Source of the DNA: Synergistales bacterium
Lineage (GTDB): Bacteria > Synergistota > Synergistia > Synergistales > Aminobacteriaceae
NCBI GenBank assembly: GCA_025997935.1
Contig: BNVG01000005.1
Location: 1-33,990 of the forward strand
DNA: 33,990 nt
Reading direction: 5' to 3'
A model generated the notes under the pieces. That model was not told the origin of the DNA. It saw nothing but the letters and a program-made list of their open reading frames with translations, and searched no databases. Both the position numbers and the translations under genes were made by a program. Numbering within the stretch: the stretch's first letter is position 1; each line of letters starts with the position of its first letter. This document shows positions 7,946-16,501 of this stretch, piece after piece.

Positions 7946-8845
7946 CTAATTTTCTGCGTAGGCGCGGTCAAACAGCCCCTTTGCTTTCTCAAAATCCTCA
8001 ACCGATTTTAGTGTGATGCGTAAGCTGCCTGTTCCGTGATGACCTGTATTGGTGTAATCCTCAATAAATCCGGGGGCAAGGTCAACCGTTGACGGGTCAA
8101 TATGCGTCTGAATTGCAAGGCTCTTGTTGAATACTTCTATGCATATGATATTTTTCACCTTTTTAAACGCTGTATAATGTTTTAACTCGTTTTCCGAAAC
8201 ATCATCACCAAGCGAAAGTATGTAGTCCCGTACAGTTTCGTAAAGCGTCTTAATGGCTTGCGGGGCCTTTGTGTAGTTACTGCGAAAAGTAACCTCTGCG
8301 CTTTTTGACTTGCCTGATTTCTCAGTATGCTCGTCGGTAGTAATCGGATTAACCCGAGGCGCATTCAGCATTTCAAAAAGTAAATGAGTGTTGCCATACT
8401 TTTTATAGCGAACCAGCTTAATGTTTCGTTGCATTTGATTAACGGCGTGTTCGTCGTACTTAGTGAAATCATTGGCGACGCAGATAACGCAAGGCATACT
8501 CCAGTCAATTTCGTTCGCTTTGTCCAAGCCAAGCTGGTTCAAAACAAGAACATAAAAGCTATCTTTGTGGTCTAGTAACCAGTCGAGATAAAATAGTCCT
8601 TGGTTAATGACATTCTCGTTTGAGCTTCGCTTGTACTCGAAAATAACCGGACAGTCATTTTCGTCAATACCAACGCTGTCAATGCGTCCGTTTGTGATTG
8701 GAAATTCGGTAGCCAAAAATGTCACGCCGAAGAAAGTCTCCATATTTTGCTCAATCAGCGTTTGAAGCTCTTTTTCCAATGAAACGGAACTTGATTTGAC
8801 TTCGTTAACGCCGTCAGTCAATGAAAATAGTTTGATGTCTGCCAT
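7946..8845 (-). CDS. DUF5655-type protein with NucS/PDDEXK-like N-terminal domain
   Basis: 299 residues. The N-terminal half (20-165) has a PDDEXK-like core: Asp56 (GRIDSVGIDE) and Glu70-x-Lys72 (VIFEYKR), preceded by a conserved 'LEKELQTLIEQNMETFFGV' helix. The C-terminal 100 residues (about 200-299, ALAIQTHIDP, GHHGTGSLRITLKS) match the DUF5655 pattern. This architecture occurs in stand-alone 'endonuclease NucS-like' proteins of bacteria; function is unproven. Here it is set between hsdR and hsdM with 12- and 15-bp gaps and its own SD (GGGGAA), so it is cotranscribed with the RM genes and may act as a DNA-end or modification-dependent accessory nuclease. That role is inference. Confidence 0.75.
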   Translation of the reverse strand: MADIKLFSLTDGVNEVKSSSVSLEKELQTLIEQNMETFFGVTFLATEFPITNGRIDSVGIDENDCPVIFEYKRSSNENVINQGLFYLDWLLDHKDSFYVLVLNQLGLDKANEIDWSMPCVICVANDFTKYDEHAVNQMQRNIKLVRYKKYGNTHLLFEMLNAPRVNPITTDEHTEKSGKSKSAEVTFRSNYTKAPQAIKTLYETVRDYILSLGDDVSENELKHYTAFKKVKNIICIEVFNKSLAIQTHIDPSTVDLAPGFIEDYTNTGHHGTGSLRITLKSVEDFEKAKGLFDRAYAEN

Positions 8846-8857
8846 TGCTAATTCCCC

Positions 8858-11608
8858 TTACGCTGCTAACAGTGCATAGTTTATTTCTTCGAGTACAATT
8901 TCATACTCATTGCCAAATAGTTCGTAAAACTTGCCAAGCCCGCCTCGCCCGTCAAACGGCGACAGGTCGAGATGCTCCGACGTAACAGACATTGACGCTG
9001 AAATGTGGTCGCGTATCATGCGGAGCCAGTCCATCTGCTCTTCGGTGAATTTCAGCGTTCCCTTCTGCTTCTCAAAAGTCCATATCTGAAACTGCCGCGC
9101 AACGTCAGCCGAGAAGGTGTTTAGCTCGGTCGTCTGTCCCAACTGGAACCGCACAAGGGAGATAATGTCGGCAAGCTGATTGACTACGCTCTTTTCCTTA
9201 ACCTTTTCTGGTTGACGTATCGAATACGCCATCCACAGTTTTTCGGTCGTCAGGTTCTCTTTCAAAAGAGCGGCGTATAGGTCTTTAACCATTTCGAGCG
9301 TAAGCGAACGGCTTTTGTAGCTTTGGTTGAATATGACTTCAAGCGCGTCAATGGTTGTTCTATTAGAGTCTATAAATCGCGCAAACGTCTCAACAACTTC
9401 TCCCGCTTTTTGGGCTTGGTCGGTATCCCAACCGCTGAACGTGACGCTATCAATGTTTACATTGTCGATAATCTGGTCGTGGCTTTTGCGGACATTTTCG
9501 ATATAGCCGCGCACTTCCGACTTATTGAACGGCGCGGACGCTTTAACAGCCAACTCTTTACAAACCTCGGCGGTGTATTCCGGGAGCTTGTCGGCTTCTA
9601 CTTGGTCGCCGTACTTCGCCTGTACCGCGTCGGAGATAACGTCAGCGTCAAAGGCATTCAGCATATTCGCGGCGATCGTTATAATAGGCGTGTCGCAAAC
9701 TTCCTTGAATTTCTCCTTTTCCTTTTCACTCATAACTTTATCAAGCCGAGCAAGACGCCCCGCAAGTGTGGTAAGTGTATCTTCGTCGTGCGCGCCGAGA
9801 GCGACGCTCATCATCAGGGCTTGCAGTGATATGGTCGGCTTACGCTCTAATTGGCGCGAAGCTGTCTTTTGCGACTTTGTGACGCCAACGGCGTCAACTA
9901 TAACATAGCCGAGCTTTCTTTGTGTGGCTGATGGCGATACTTTCTTCAAATCATCTTCTCCGAGCGTCCGCGTGGCGCGTCCGAGCATTTGCTCGAAATA
10001 GTTCTTGCTCCGCACGTCTCGCATAAAAACAAGGCACTCTATCGGCTTCACGTCCGTGCCTGTGGCAATCATATCCACCGTTACGGCTATACGCGGATAG
10101 AAGTCGTTGCGAAAAACCGTCAAAATGCTTTTCGGGTCTTCGATTGAGGCGTAGGTTACTTTCTTGCAGAACTCGTTACCCTCACCGAACTCCTCGCGGA
10201 TAATGTTGATGATGTCATCCGCGTGACTGTCGGTCTTAGCGAACACAAGTGTTTTTGGGAGCTCATCTCTGCCGGGGAACATCCCCTTCCAAGCGTCGCG
10301 GAACGCCATTATAATGCTTCTGATTTGAGTTGGGTTCACTACGTCACGGTCAAGTTGCGACGGTTTGTAATCAACATCTTCATCAAGCTGTTCCCAGCGT
10401 TTTTTGTGGGACATACGTTCACGCACCTCAATCGTCTGTTTGAGGATAAAACCGCCTTTATTCCCAATTTCGGTTTCAATAAGATACGTACCATCGCGCC
10501 CGACGTTGACGTTATCCAAAACCGCCTGTTCGTGTGTGTATTCGCTGACAATATTTTTGTTGAAAAAGCCGAATGTGCGATTGTCGGGCGTTGCCGTAAG
10601 TCCTATCAGAAACGCGTCAAAATAGTCGAGAACCTGTTGCCAGACGTTATAAATGGAGCGGTGACACTCGTCTATTATGATAAAATCGAAGAATTCCGGC
10701 GGGTACTGTGGGTTATACGCCACATCACGCGGTTTGCCCGCCATCGTCTGTTCGTTCATAGACCTTTCTTCAAGGGATTCATCAAGCTCCTCGCCGCGCA
10801 GAATCGAATACATGCGCTGAATCGTGCTGACGCAGACTTTGGTGTCTGTGGGTATATACGAAGAGCCTAAGCGGCACACGTTGTAAAGCTCCGAAAACAA
10901 CCGCCCGTCATCGGACGGCTTATAACTCCTGAATTCACCCTCCGCCTGTTCGCCGAGGTTCTTGGTATCAACGAGGAACAGAACGCGTCTTGCCTTTGCG
11001 TATTTCAATAGGCGATAAACGGCTGTTATTGCTGTAAATGTCTTGCCCGCACCCGTCGCCATTTGTATAAGCGCACGAGGCTTGTTATCGGCAAATGATT
11101 TTTCGAGGTTTTGGATAGCGACAATTTGGCAGTCGCGAAATCCTTGACTATTGAGCGGCGTAAACCCTTTAAGCCTGTTACGCAAGGTGCTGTCGTCTTT
11201 TAGCCGTTCTGCCAAAGTTTCGGGACAATGAAAAGAATACACCTCACGCGAACGGGCTTTTATGTCCGCATAGTCGCAGAAGTTGGTTTTAAGTCCTGTC
11301 GTCTCATAAGTAAAGCGAATGTTTGGGGTTTTGGACATATGTTTCAGGCCGCTTTCAGCGTAGCGTTTGGACTGTTCGGCGACGCCTGTTAGCGAGAACC
11401 CTTTATCTTCGGACTTAGCCTCAACAACGCCGACAGGATGCCCGTCTACAAACAGGAGATAGTCCACCGGGCCGCTATTGGTGGGATACTCGCGGACAGC
11501 GACGCCAAGCGAAGCGGTACGATTGAAGTCCTTCATATCTTGCAGGACATAACCTGAGTCGGTTAGCATTTTGTCGATATACACACGAGCCTTCGCTTCT
11601 GGAGTCAC
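8858..11608 (-). CDS. hsdR: type I restriction endonuclease subunit R
   Basis: 916 residues from the chosen GTG start. It has an N-terminal HSDR_N nuclease domain (Asp49, Glu63-x-Lys65 in GPVDYLLFVDGHPVGVVEAK). The SF2 translocase follows, with Walker A ATGAGKT (about 184-190), DECHRS, the TATP motif, ATGTDV and motif VI LGRATR. A long C-terminal region resembles EcoEI_R_C and ends FYELFGNEYEIVLEEINYALLAA. The GTG start (MTPEAKARVYIDKML) matches the usual family N-terminus and sits behind GGGAGGGGGAGG. An ATG 24 bp upstream is possible but weaker. It cleaves unmethylated DNA after ATP-driven translocation, in complex with HsdM/HsdS. It is the first gene of the operon. Confidence 0.93.
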   Translation of the reverse strand: MTPEAKARVYIDKMLTDSGYVLQDMKDFNRTASLGVAVREYPTNSGPVDYLLFVDGHPVGVVEAKSEDKGFSLTGVAEQSKRYAESGLKHMSKTPNIRFTYETTGLKTNFCDYADIKARSREVYSFHCPETLAERLKDDSTLRNRLKGFTPLNSQGFRDCQIVAIQNLEKSFADNKPRALIQMATGAGKTFTAITAVYRLLKYAKARRVLFLVDTKNLGEQAEGEFRSYKPSDDGRLFSELYNVCRLGSSYIPTDTKVCVSTIQRMYSILRGEELDESLEERSMNEQTMAGKPRDVAYNPQYPPEFFDFIIIDECHRSIYNVWQQVLDYFDAFLIGLTATPDNRTFGFFNKNIVSEYTHEQAVLDNVNVGRDGTYLIETEIGNKGGFILKQTIEVRERMSHKKRWEQLDEDVDYKPSQLDRDVVNPTQIRSIIMAFRDAWKGMFPGRDELPKTLVFAKTDSHADDIINIIREEFGEGNEFCKKVTYASIEDPKSILTVFRNDFYPRIAVTVDMIATGTDVKPIECLVFMRDVRSKNYFEQMLGRATRTLGEDDLKKVSPSATQRKLGYVIVDAVGVTKSQKTASRQLERKPTISLQALMMSVALGAHDEDTLTTLAGRLARLDKVMSEKEKEKFKEVCDTPIITIAANMLNAFDADVISDAVQAKYGDQVEADKLPEYTAEVCKELAVKASAPFNKSEVRGYIENVRKSHDQIIDNVNIDSVTFSGWDTDQAQKAGEVVETFARFIDSNRTTIDALEVIFNQSYKSRSLTLEMVKDLYAALLKENLTTEKLWMAYSIRQPEKVKEKSVVNQLADIISLVRFQLGQTTELNTFSADVARQFQIWTFEKQKGTLKFTEEQMDWLRMIRDHISASMSVTSEHLDLSPFDGRGGLGKFYELFGNEYEIVLEEINYALLAA

Positions 11609-11661
11609 AAGCCTCCCCCTCCCATATTCCAATAGGTTGAAATTATCAGAAGTTACTGAAG

Positions 11662-11667
11662 ATTATA
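11662..11667 (-). promoter_or_regulatory. candidate -10 box of the hsdR operon
   Basis: TATAAT on the minus strand (TGTATAATC), 54 bp upstream of the hsdR GTG. No good TTGACA-like -35 lies at 17 bp. The box may function with an activator or as a TG-extended -10. It is the only recognisable promoter element upstream of the operon. Confidence 0.4.
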
Positions 11668-11853
11668 CATTCAATCATGCTTAAAGGACACATTGAGGCG
11701 AAATTTTGACAAAGAACGTCAATACGTAGGATTCCCTCTCCATCTATCCTATACATACGCCAATACCACATTTTTATCTTCCGAGGTACTCAGGTTCAAT
11801 CTGACCAGTTTTCATTTCTTCGGTAATACACTGATACTAGGCTTTCTACAAAA

Positions 11854-11879
11854 GGTCTGACAGTTAAGTCAGTCAGACC
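11854..11879. terminator. bidirectional terminator-like hairpin
   Basis: An 8-bp stem GGTCTGAC / GTCAGACC with a 10-nt loop is flanked by AAAA on the left and CCTTTTCTCTTT on the right, so it can act on either strand. It separates the RM operon from the mobilisation module in the 450-bp gene-free stretch 11609-12066. The rest of that stretch shows no coding frame. Confidence 0.6.
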
Positions 11880-11952
11880 CCTTTTCTCTTTCCGACACGT
11901 ACACCACCCTTGCACATCTCCGATATATACGACACACAAGATTCTCTCCAAG

Positions 11953-12034
11953 GGTGTCGGTATTGGCGACACCATTACATTTTTCGGAACTTAAACTGAT
12001 GCAGCAAAGGGTGTAAGAATTTAGTTACACCCTT
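11953..12034. repeat. two stem-loops of the AGGGTGT family downstream of the relaxase
   Basis: The first hairpin is GGTGTCG / CGACACC (11953-11959 with 11967-11973), followed on the plus strand by ATTACATTTTT. The second is a perfect 10-bp stem AAGGGTGTAA / TTACACCCTT (12007-12016 with 12025-12034, 8-nt loop), 33 bp beyond the relaxase stop. They could terminate the mob operon. Similar hairpins starting GGGTGT recur at 14475 and 14552 on the other side of the mob genes. Confidence 0.55.
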
Positions 12035-12066
12035 CCATTATTTCTATGCACCAATGTACCAAATCC

Positions 12067-13995
12067 TCACCTACCCCAACTCCTGCTTCTATCCAATTGG
12101 CGCGGCTCCGTGATGCTCTTGATACGATAATCGTCATTCGTTATCTCAGCTCGCCGCCCAATGAATGCCTCCACCTTCGGCAAATCATCACGCGACACAT
12201 TGTGGAGTATCAAATGTGCGTCAGATATGGCCTGTACAGCGTAAACATGATTTTCATTTTCGATAACTCCAAGCAGAACGCCACTGTAATTTCTCCCATT
12301 CATCGCGCTCGTAACGATCTTTATCGGCTTCCCTAATTTGTTTTGCGCGAGTTCACGAGCCATTGAGTTTACGCTCCGAGGTTTCGTGATGGGTATATTT
12401 TCCTGCTGAGTTTTTTGTAGCTCAGGGTTTGTGATTCGTATTCCGTTCCTTTCCGCCACTTCCGCGCAACGCCGCTTGTACTCGTCAGTTCCATTCAGGT
12501 GAACGCCACCCCACTTCTCCTGCGCAAGCTGCAAGGCCGCAAAGAGGGTATCGTCATCATTGGCGTACACGCGGATGACTCGCCCCGTGTCGATGAAAGA
12601 AGCGATTTTGGGCGTTTCTTCATTGGCAAACCTCAAGCCCTGCGTTGTCTGCGTCATAGTGAATCCAAGCAGACCACAATGTTCCACATTCAGGGTTTCT
12701 GCATTTAATCTGTTTGGATTCTCAAGCTGTAGATACTCTTTATCTTTACGGTGCCGCCAAGCGTCGGCTTCTCCTATAAGGCCGTGTTCTATCAGCCATT
12801 GCTCATAAGGATGGAATATCGGGAGTTTCTTTTGAAGCTCGTCACGCTGCGCTTTATGAGGCGTTTTCAAAACAACGGATTCATAAGCGTGCTTCGAGGC
12901 CAATACTGACCGTCGGCGATAAAATTCATACTTTGGGTAAGTGTTCTTTTTCATCGTCTCTGATAATGCTTTACGCTCGTCACGTTGCCGGTCTTTCATG
13001 GCCTTTGCAGCTTCTTGGTGTGTCATAGTCAGTTGTTCTCGGCGCTGCTTTTTGTCGCTGTAATACTCTTTCCTCGCGGTGATATAGACTCGCCAGTTCT
13101 CGTTGTCGTTCGACTTGCTGAGTGGCTTGGGTATGGATATTTTTATTTTAGCGGCGGCTTCCGCATTTGTTTCAAGGTTTGCAGTTGGCGCCTGATACTC
13201 ACCAAATAGTTTTTCGAGCTTATTTAGCGATAAATTTCTGGATACATCGCTTGCCTTTATTATGATTTCACCGACGTGAATGACAGCGCCGGAACCTTTC
13301 TTCTGATACTCCATACCATTGGAGTGCATAAGGACATGAAGTTCGTTCCAACTGTGAATCATCTTTATAGCGTCCTTTAATGCTTCATGAGTCTTCCTGA
13401 CCGCAGACTGTTCGCCGGTCAGGTTCTCGGCGTCCTGTACCTCCTGTGGGATTTTCACGTCTGAGGTGATTGGCTTCTGAACAACATGACCGAGTGAACC
13501 TACCTTACTCCAAACGTTGTTTTCTATCTGCCAGCTCTGAATGTACTCTATACGTCTCGCGGCGTGCTCCATCGCTCTGCGTGTCCAGCCTTTGGCGGGT
13601 GTTATAGCCTTTGTCGTCTCTGGGTCTATTCTGTTCACGCAGATATGCAAATGAAGGTTATCCGTGTTCTGGTGAAGTGAATACACCGCCTGACATTGGG
13701 ATACGTTCAATTCATCAAGCGTTATCTTGACTGCTTCATTCACTTGTTCCGTTGTAGGAACTTCATTCTCTCTCCAACTCAGCAACAAGTGCATAACCGG
13801 ATCGGCACAACGTTTGTTTTGAAAAGCTAAAGACTCCATTTCCACAATGGCCGTTTCAACAGAAGCGAGGTTGATACAGTCGGTAAAGGCTATCTTTTCA
13901 TCGGCCTGTCTGTTGTTGGTTTTACCCGTTATGTAGTCATTCAGCCCCTTGAACGAGCTGTGGCCTTTAGGATTATGAATGTGCTTGCCTATCAT
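12067..13995 (-). CDS. mobilisation relaxase (MobA/VirD2-type) with C-terminal LPD7-like region
   Basis: 642 residues. The N-terminal relaxase domain (1-170) has a candidate nicking Tyr21 (GLNDYITGK) and the metal-binding histidine motif His108...His115-x-His117 (LHQNTDNLHLHICVNRID). A coiled, charged middle (about 320-400) follows. The C-terminal stretch near 525-580 (RVYANDDDTLFAALQLAQEKWGG, TNPELQ) resembles the LPD7 domain found in polyvalent and relaxase proteins. The ATG at 13995 is chosen because AAAGGA precedes it and it begins the conserved MIGKHIHNPKG; the frame extends further upstream into mobC without family support. It would nick oriT and pilot the strand in conjugative mobilisation. 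No type IV secretion genes are visible, so the element is mobilisable rather than self-transmissible on present evidence. Confidence 0.88.
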   Translation of the reverse strand: MIGKHIHNPKGHSSFKGLNDYITGKTNNRQADEKIAFTDCINLASVETAIVEMESLAFQNKRCADPVMHLLLSWRENEVPTTEQVNEAVKITLDELNVSQCQAVYSLHQNTDNLHLHICVNRIDPETTKAITPAKGWTRRAMEHAARRIEYIQSWQIENNVWSKVGSLGHVVQKPITSDVKIPQEVQDAENLTGEQSAVRKTHEALKDAIKMIHSWNELHVLMHSNGMEYQKKGSGAVIHVGEIIIKASDVSRNLSLNKLEKLFGEYQAPTANLETNAEAAAKIKISIPKPLSKSNDNENWRVYITARKEYYSDKKQRREQLTMTHQEAAKAMKDRQRDERKALSETMKKNTYPKYEFYRRRSVLASKHAYESVVLKTPHKAQRDELQKKLPIFHPYEQWLIEHGLIGEADAWRHRKDKEYLQLENPNRLNAETLNVEHCGLLGFTMTQTTQGLRFANEETPKIASFIDTGRVIRVYANDDDTLFAALQLAQEKWGGVHLNGTDEYKRRCAEVAERNGIRITNPELQKTQQENIPITKPRSVNSMARELAQNKLGKPIKIVTSAMNGRNYSGVLLGVIENENHVYAVQAISDAHLILHNVSRDDLPKVEAFIGRRAEITNDDYRIKSITEPRQLDRSRSWGR

Positions 13996-14323
13996 CTTCA
14001 AATCCTTTCCTGACCTCTGTAAGAATAAGGCATATTTCGTCAAGAATCGCCGCCGTCCGTTCACTGTAAAGACCATTGCTTTCGGTATGAGTTTTCTTGA
14101 ACAGTCCTCCGAGTTTCGAGAGTTCATTGACTTGTCTGGTCTCTATCTTCGCGTATTTCGGCACACGGATAAAGCCTCTCATAATCTTCGCGCGGACGTA
14201 AGCGGATAGAGTAACGCCGATTTTATCCGACTCGTCTTTCACCTTTCCGTACTCTGATTCGTCGAGGCGAATACCGATATGATATTGGCGCTTCAATTCT
14301 GGAGAACGCTTTGGTCTTGCCAT
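13973..14323 (-). CDS. mobC: mobilisation accessory protein MobC-like
   Basis: 116 residues. The N-terminal ribbon-helix-helix-like segment (RQYHIGIRLDESEYGKVKD, GVTLSAYVRAKIM) is followed by the MobC helix LSKLGGLFKK and ILDEICLILTEVRKG. MobC proteins bind oriT and help the relaxase open the nic region. The SD AAGGAG is 9 nt before the ATG. It overlaps the relaxase start by 23 bp, the usual mobC-mobA arrangement, and its upstream region 14324-14650 is the expected oriT position. Confidence 0.82.
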   Translation of the reverse strand: MARPKRSPELKRQYHIGIRLDESEYGKVKDESDKIGVTLSAYVRAKIMRGFIRVPKYAKIETRQVNELSKLGGLFKKTHTESNGLYSERTAAILDEICLILTEVRKGFEDDRQAHS

Positions 14324-14650
14324 GATTTATTGCTCCTTTACGGATATTCAGTTTTGAGGGAAAAGATACGCGGGTTATTAAAATTAACGATAATTCGTGT
14401 TGGAATGCTCTTGGTGACGATGAAAAATGGGCCTAAGAAATTCTTAGGTCGTTCATAACGCGCTCTTTATCCAAGGGGTGTAATATGATTACCCTCAGAA
14501 AAACTTAGGGAATTACATATCTTTTCCGAACAAGGACTGTGTTTAAGGGCCGGGTGTCCAATGAGAAGCGAAGCGCCGAGTGACACCCTTGAAGTTGTTT
14601 GAATATAAACCGCCGTCAGGGGAGTTTATGTTCAACAACTTCCGGCCTGT
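14324..14650. other. candidate oriT region (cluster of inverted repeats)
   Basis: This gene-free stretch upstream of mobC is packed with dyads. One is CCTAAGAA-A-TTCTTAGG at 14432-14448. GGGTGTC / GACACCC lies at 14552-14558 with 14582-14588. A long imperfect stem has GAAGTTGTTTGAATATAAAC (14591-14610) pairing with GTTTATGTTCAACAACTTC (14624-14642, one mismatch and one gap, 13-nt loop). Position next to mobC plus a long inverted repeat is typical of oriT. I cannot identify a nic consensus. Positions 14651-14875 show no further structure or convincing gene. Confidence 0.45.
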
Positions 14651-14875
14651 CAGGTACTTACTACGCTTATAGAAATTTTCGAGAACTCCGTAAGAGCTAC
14701 GCAACTGATAAAAATATGAAGGACAAATACGCTCTTTTGATGATTGAATGTAATAATTTCAAAACAACACAATGGCATATCTCCCTTATTTGGTCAAGAT
14801 GAGCCGCAAAACGTCACGCTGATACATTTCTTGATGTACCTGAATCGAAACCTGACGCATTTGTTGATGTCATGA

Positions 14876-15016
14876 GCTGTTTTCTGATTTACTGGCACGT
14901 TTTCTGATTTATAGACTCGTTTTCCGATAACAAGATATGTTTTTCGATTTGTTTTTTGATAGCAACGAATCGGTTCTTGATAATAACGAATCGGGTCTTG
15001 ATAACGATATTTGATA
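14876..15016 (+). repeat. iteron-like array, 20/21-bp periodic repeats
   Basis: Four units of GTTTTCTGATTTA or close variants start at 14879, 14899, 14919 and 14939, exactly 20 bp apart. They are followed by three units of the type GTTTTTTGATA / GGTTCTTGATAA / GGGTCTTGATAA starting at 14951, 14972 and 14993, exactly 21 bp apart and interleaved with AACGAATCG. One-helical-turn-multiple spacing implies a row of bound protein on one DNA face. Next to parA and the replication genes, this is either a replication origin bound by the Rep protein or a centromere (parS/parC) bound by a ParA partner. Confidence 0.7.
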
Positions 15017-15118
15017 CCGAGATTCGATTATTGAGTCCATCATCAAAGAAACAGTCTTTCAACCAAGGCCGATAAATCCTGTATGCAATACCGCAACTCT
15101 ATCCTGACCCTGTCCTGA

Positions 15119-15148
15119 AACCCTTGTGGCAATATCGCCCCAAGGGTT
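15119..15148. terminator. hairpin downstream of parA operon
   Basis: AACCCTTG / CAAGGGTT, an 8-bp stem with an inner GGC/GCC pairing in the 14-nt loop, lies 19 bp past the parA stop. On the plus strand it is followed by TTGTT. It is the likely end of the minus-strand rep-par transcript, though a T-run on that strand is missing. Confidence 0.5.
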
Positions 15149-15166
15149 TTGTTAAATACGACGCGC

Positions 15167-15889
15167 TTATTGTTCGCATAGCTCTGTAGATTCCAAGGTC
15201 AAGTCAAACATTTCATAAACGCTATTGCGCCACGATAGAAAGCTCTGACCGGCAAATGCTCCAAGGTCGTCTACCGTCTCAGGAATAGTTTTGCCTCCTG
15301 TGTAGAAGTCGTCGGCTATGATGTCAGCGAGAGCCGGAAAGTCCAAGGTCTTGGATACACAAGACTGTAGAGATTCAGATTCACTTAGATATTTCGTGTA
15401 GAGCATAAAATCTCCCGGATCGCCGAAGTAGCAGTTACGAACTGGATAGACAGAGCCGAACGTAACGTAGTTCAGAAAATCACCAAGCAGAGTAACGCTA
15501 TCTTTTTGCCGATTCATCGGCCAGAGGGTAACGAGGTCGTATGGTACGGCTTCACTCTCCAATACAGCGGTAAAGTTGCGTCCGTTCTTCTTTATCCCCA
15601 TATTGCTTCGCGCCGCGCTGTTGATGACAAATAGCGTGTCGCGACTCCGCTCAATGAGATTGGTCATGAGAATCCACCCCTTCTCCTCTTCATCAAGAAT
15701 AGCTGTTGTCATGGGGATTATTCCCTTGTACACTCGCCCCACGTCTGGATTCGACTCGTCTGTCTCAATTAGGTGAATCGTTTTCTCGTCCTTGTATTTG
15801 TCGATGAGGTACTGAACCAAAGTAAGCGAAACCATACTCTTGCCTACTCCACCCTTGCCGCCGCCTACGTAAAAAATTGTATCCTTCAT
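15167..15889 (-). CDS. ParA-family partition ATPase
   Basis: 240 residues. The deviant Walker A motif KGGVGKS (residues 12-18) follows an N-terminal beta strand, with a Walker A'-like ETDESNPDVGRV further on, as in ParA/MinD/Soj proteins. The Met at 15889 is preferred because AAAGGGGAA sits 8 nt upstream; another Met two codons earlier is too close to the SD. Family knowledge: it would segregate the plasmid-like element with a DNA-binding partner and a centromere. No ParB is recognisable; the adjacent 192-residue gene or a protein binding the iteron array could fill that role. It is the last gene of the rep operon. Confidence 0.8.
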   Translation of the reverse strand: MKDTIFYVGGGKGGVGKSMVSLTLVQYLIDKYKDEKTIHLIETDESNPDVGRVYKGIIPMTTAILDEEEKGWILMTNLIERSRDTLFVINSAARSNMGIKKNGRNFTAVLESEAVPYDLVTLWPMNRQKDSVTLLGDFLNYVTFGSVYPVRNCYFGDPGDFMLYTKYLSESESLQSCVSKTLDFPALADIIADDFYTGGKTIPETVDDLGAFAGQSFLSWRNSVYEMFDLTLESTELCEQ

Positions 15890-15913
15890 AATCATTTCCC
15901 CTTTCGCTGTGTA

Positions 15914-16492
15914 TCAGTCAAAGTCAAAACTTCCGTCTGAGTGCTTGGTTATTATTCCAAGCCCTGTATTCATCCTTGTATCGGTTAATCTTCGTACCCT
16001 CGCTTTCCTCGCCGCATCTTCATCATCGTCTTGGGTTATCAACACTTTCGCTGCTTTCAGCGCAATGATCGTTGGCGTTTGGGTTACTGACGTTTGTGAA
16101 ATCGTTTTCGCTTTCGCCATATCAGAAACTCTTATCGCCTCCTTTCCGCTCGTGGTGCGCTCATCTTTGGATTCATCGTTAGATTCATCTTCGAGCGCAC
16201 ACATCAATTCTTCTTCTTTTGCCCGCCTAATACGTTCCCTATAAAAAGCCTGACGAAAGCAGTATGGGTTTGAGTGTTCCGGTAATATCCCAGACTTTTC
16301 AAAAGCGTTGCATATCTGCGTGAAACAGAATCCTTTGCTGTGTAGACTCTCTATTTTCTCGAAGAGTGAGTGCATTAGTCTGGAGTACGCGCGATTTTCC
16401 ATGCGTCTGAGCGGCTTTTCTTTGTTCAGGATATCCTCTGCTTTTTCAGGTGTCGTCTTGAAATCTTCAAAATCTTCATTTTCCTGTTTCAT
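15914..16492 (-). CDS. hypothetical plasmid protein (possible ParA partner or TraK-like)
   Basis: 192 residues; I do not recognise a named family. Residues 38-92 form a predicted helical DNA-binding-like segment (SLFEKIESLHSKGFCFTQICNAF, HSNPYCFRQAFYRERIRR), resembling the HTH pattern of small plasmid proteins that read 'G....QI...L...G....Y..F...L'. The middle (98-130) is acidic and serine-rich. The last 40 residues are basic (DAARKARVRRLTDTRMNTG) and end in DGSFDFD. It sits between the DnaB-like gene (9-bp gap) and parA (24-bp gap), a place where ParB-like or accessory plasmid proteins often lie. The SD before the ATG is GAGAGG. Confidence 0.7.
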   Translation of the reverse strand: MKQENEDFEDFKTTPEKAEDILNKEKPLRRMENRAYSRLMHSLFEKIESLHSKGFCFTQICNAFEKSGILPEHSNPYCFRQAFYRERIRRAKEEELMCALEDESNDESKDERTTSGKEAIRVSDMAKAKTISQTSVTQTPTIIALKAAKVLITQDDDEDAARKARVRRLTDTRMNTGLGIITKHSDGSFDFD

Positions 16493-16501
16493 CTCCTCTC
16501 C

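Noticed and set aside
10223..10870. 215-codon plus-strand open frame opposite hsdR
   Set aside because: Antisense to a well-conserved region of hsdR, no SD, composition dictated by the hsdR codons.
12046..12336. 96-codon plus-strand frame at the end of the relaxase gene
   Set aside because: It is the complement of the relaxase C-terminus, has no SD, and lacks any family-like pattern.
13996..14127. Longer N-terminus for the relaxase
   Set aside because: It would lie inside mobC in another frame; the Met at 13995 has a proper SD and starts the conserved relaxase sequence.
14599..14802. 67-codon plus-strand frame between oriT region and iterons
   Set aside because: Starts inside the long inverted repeat, has no SD and no protein-like pattern.
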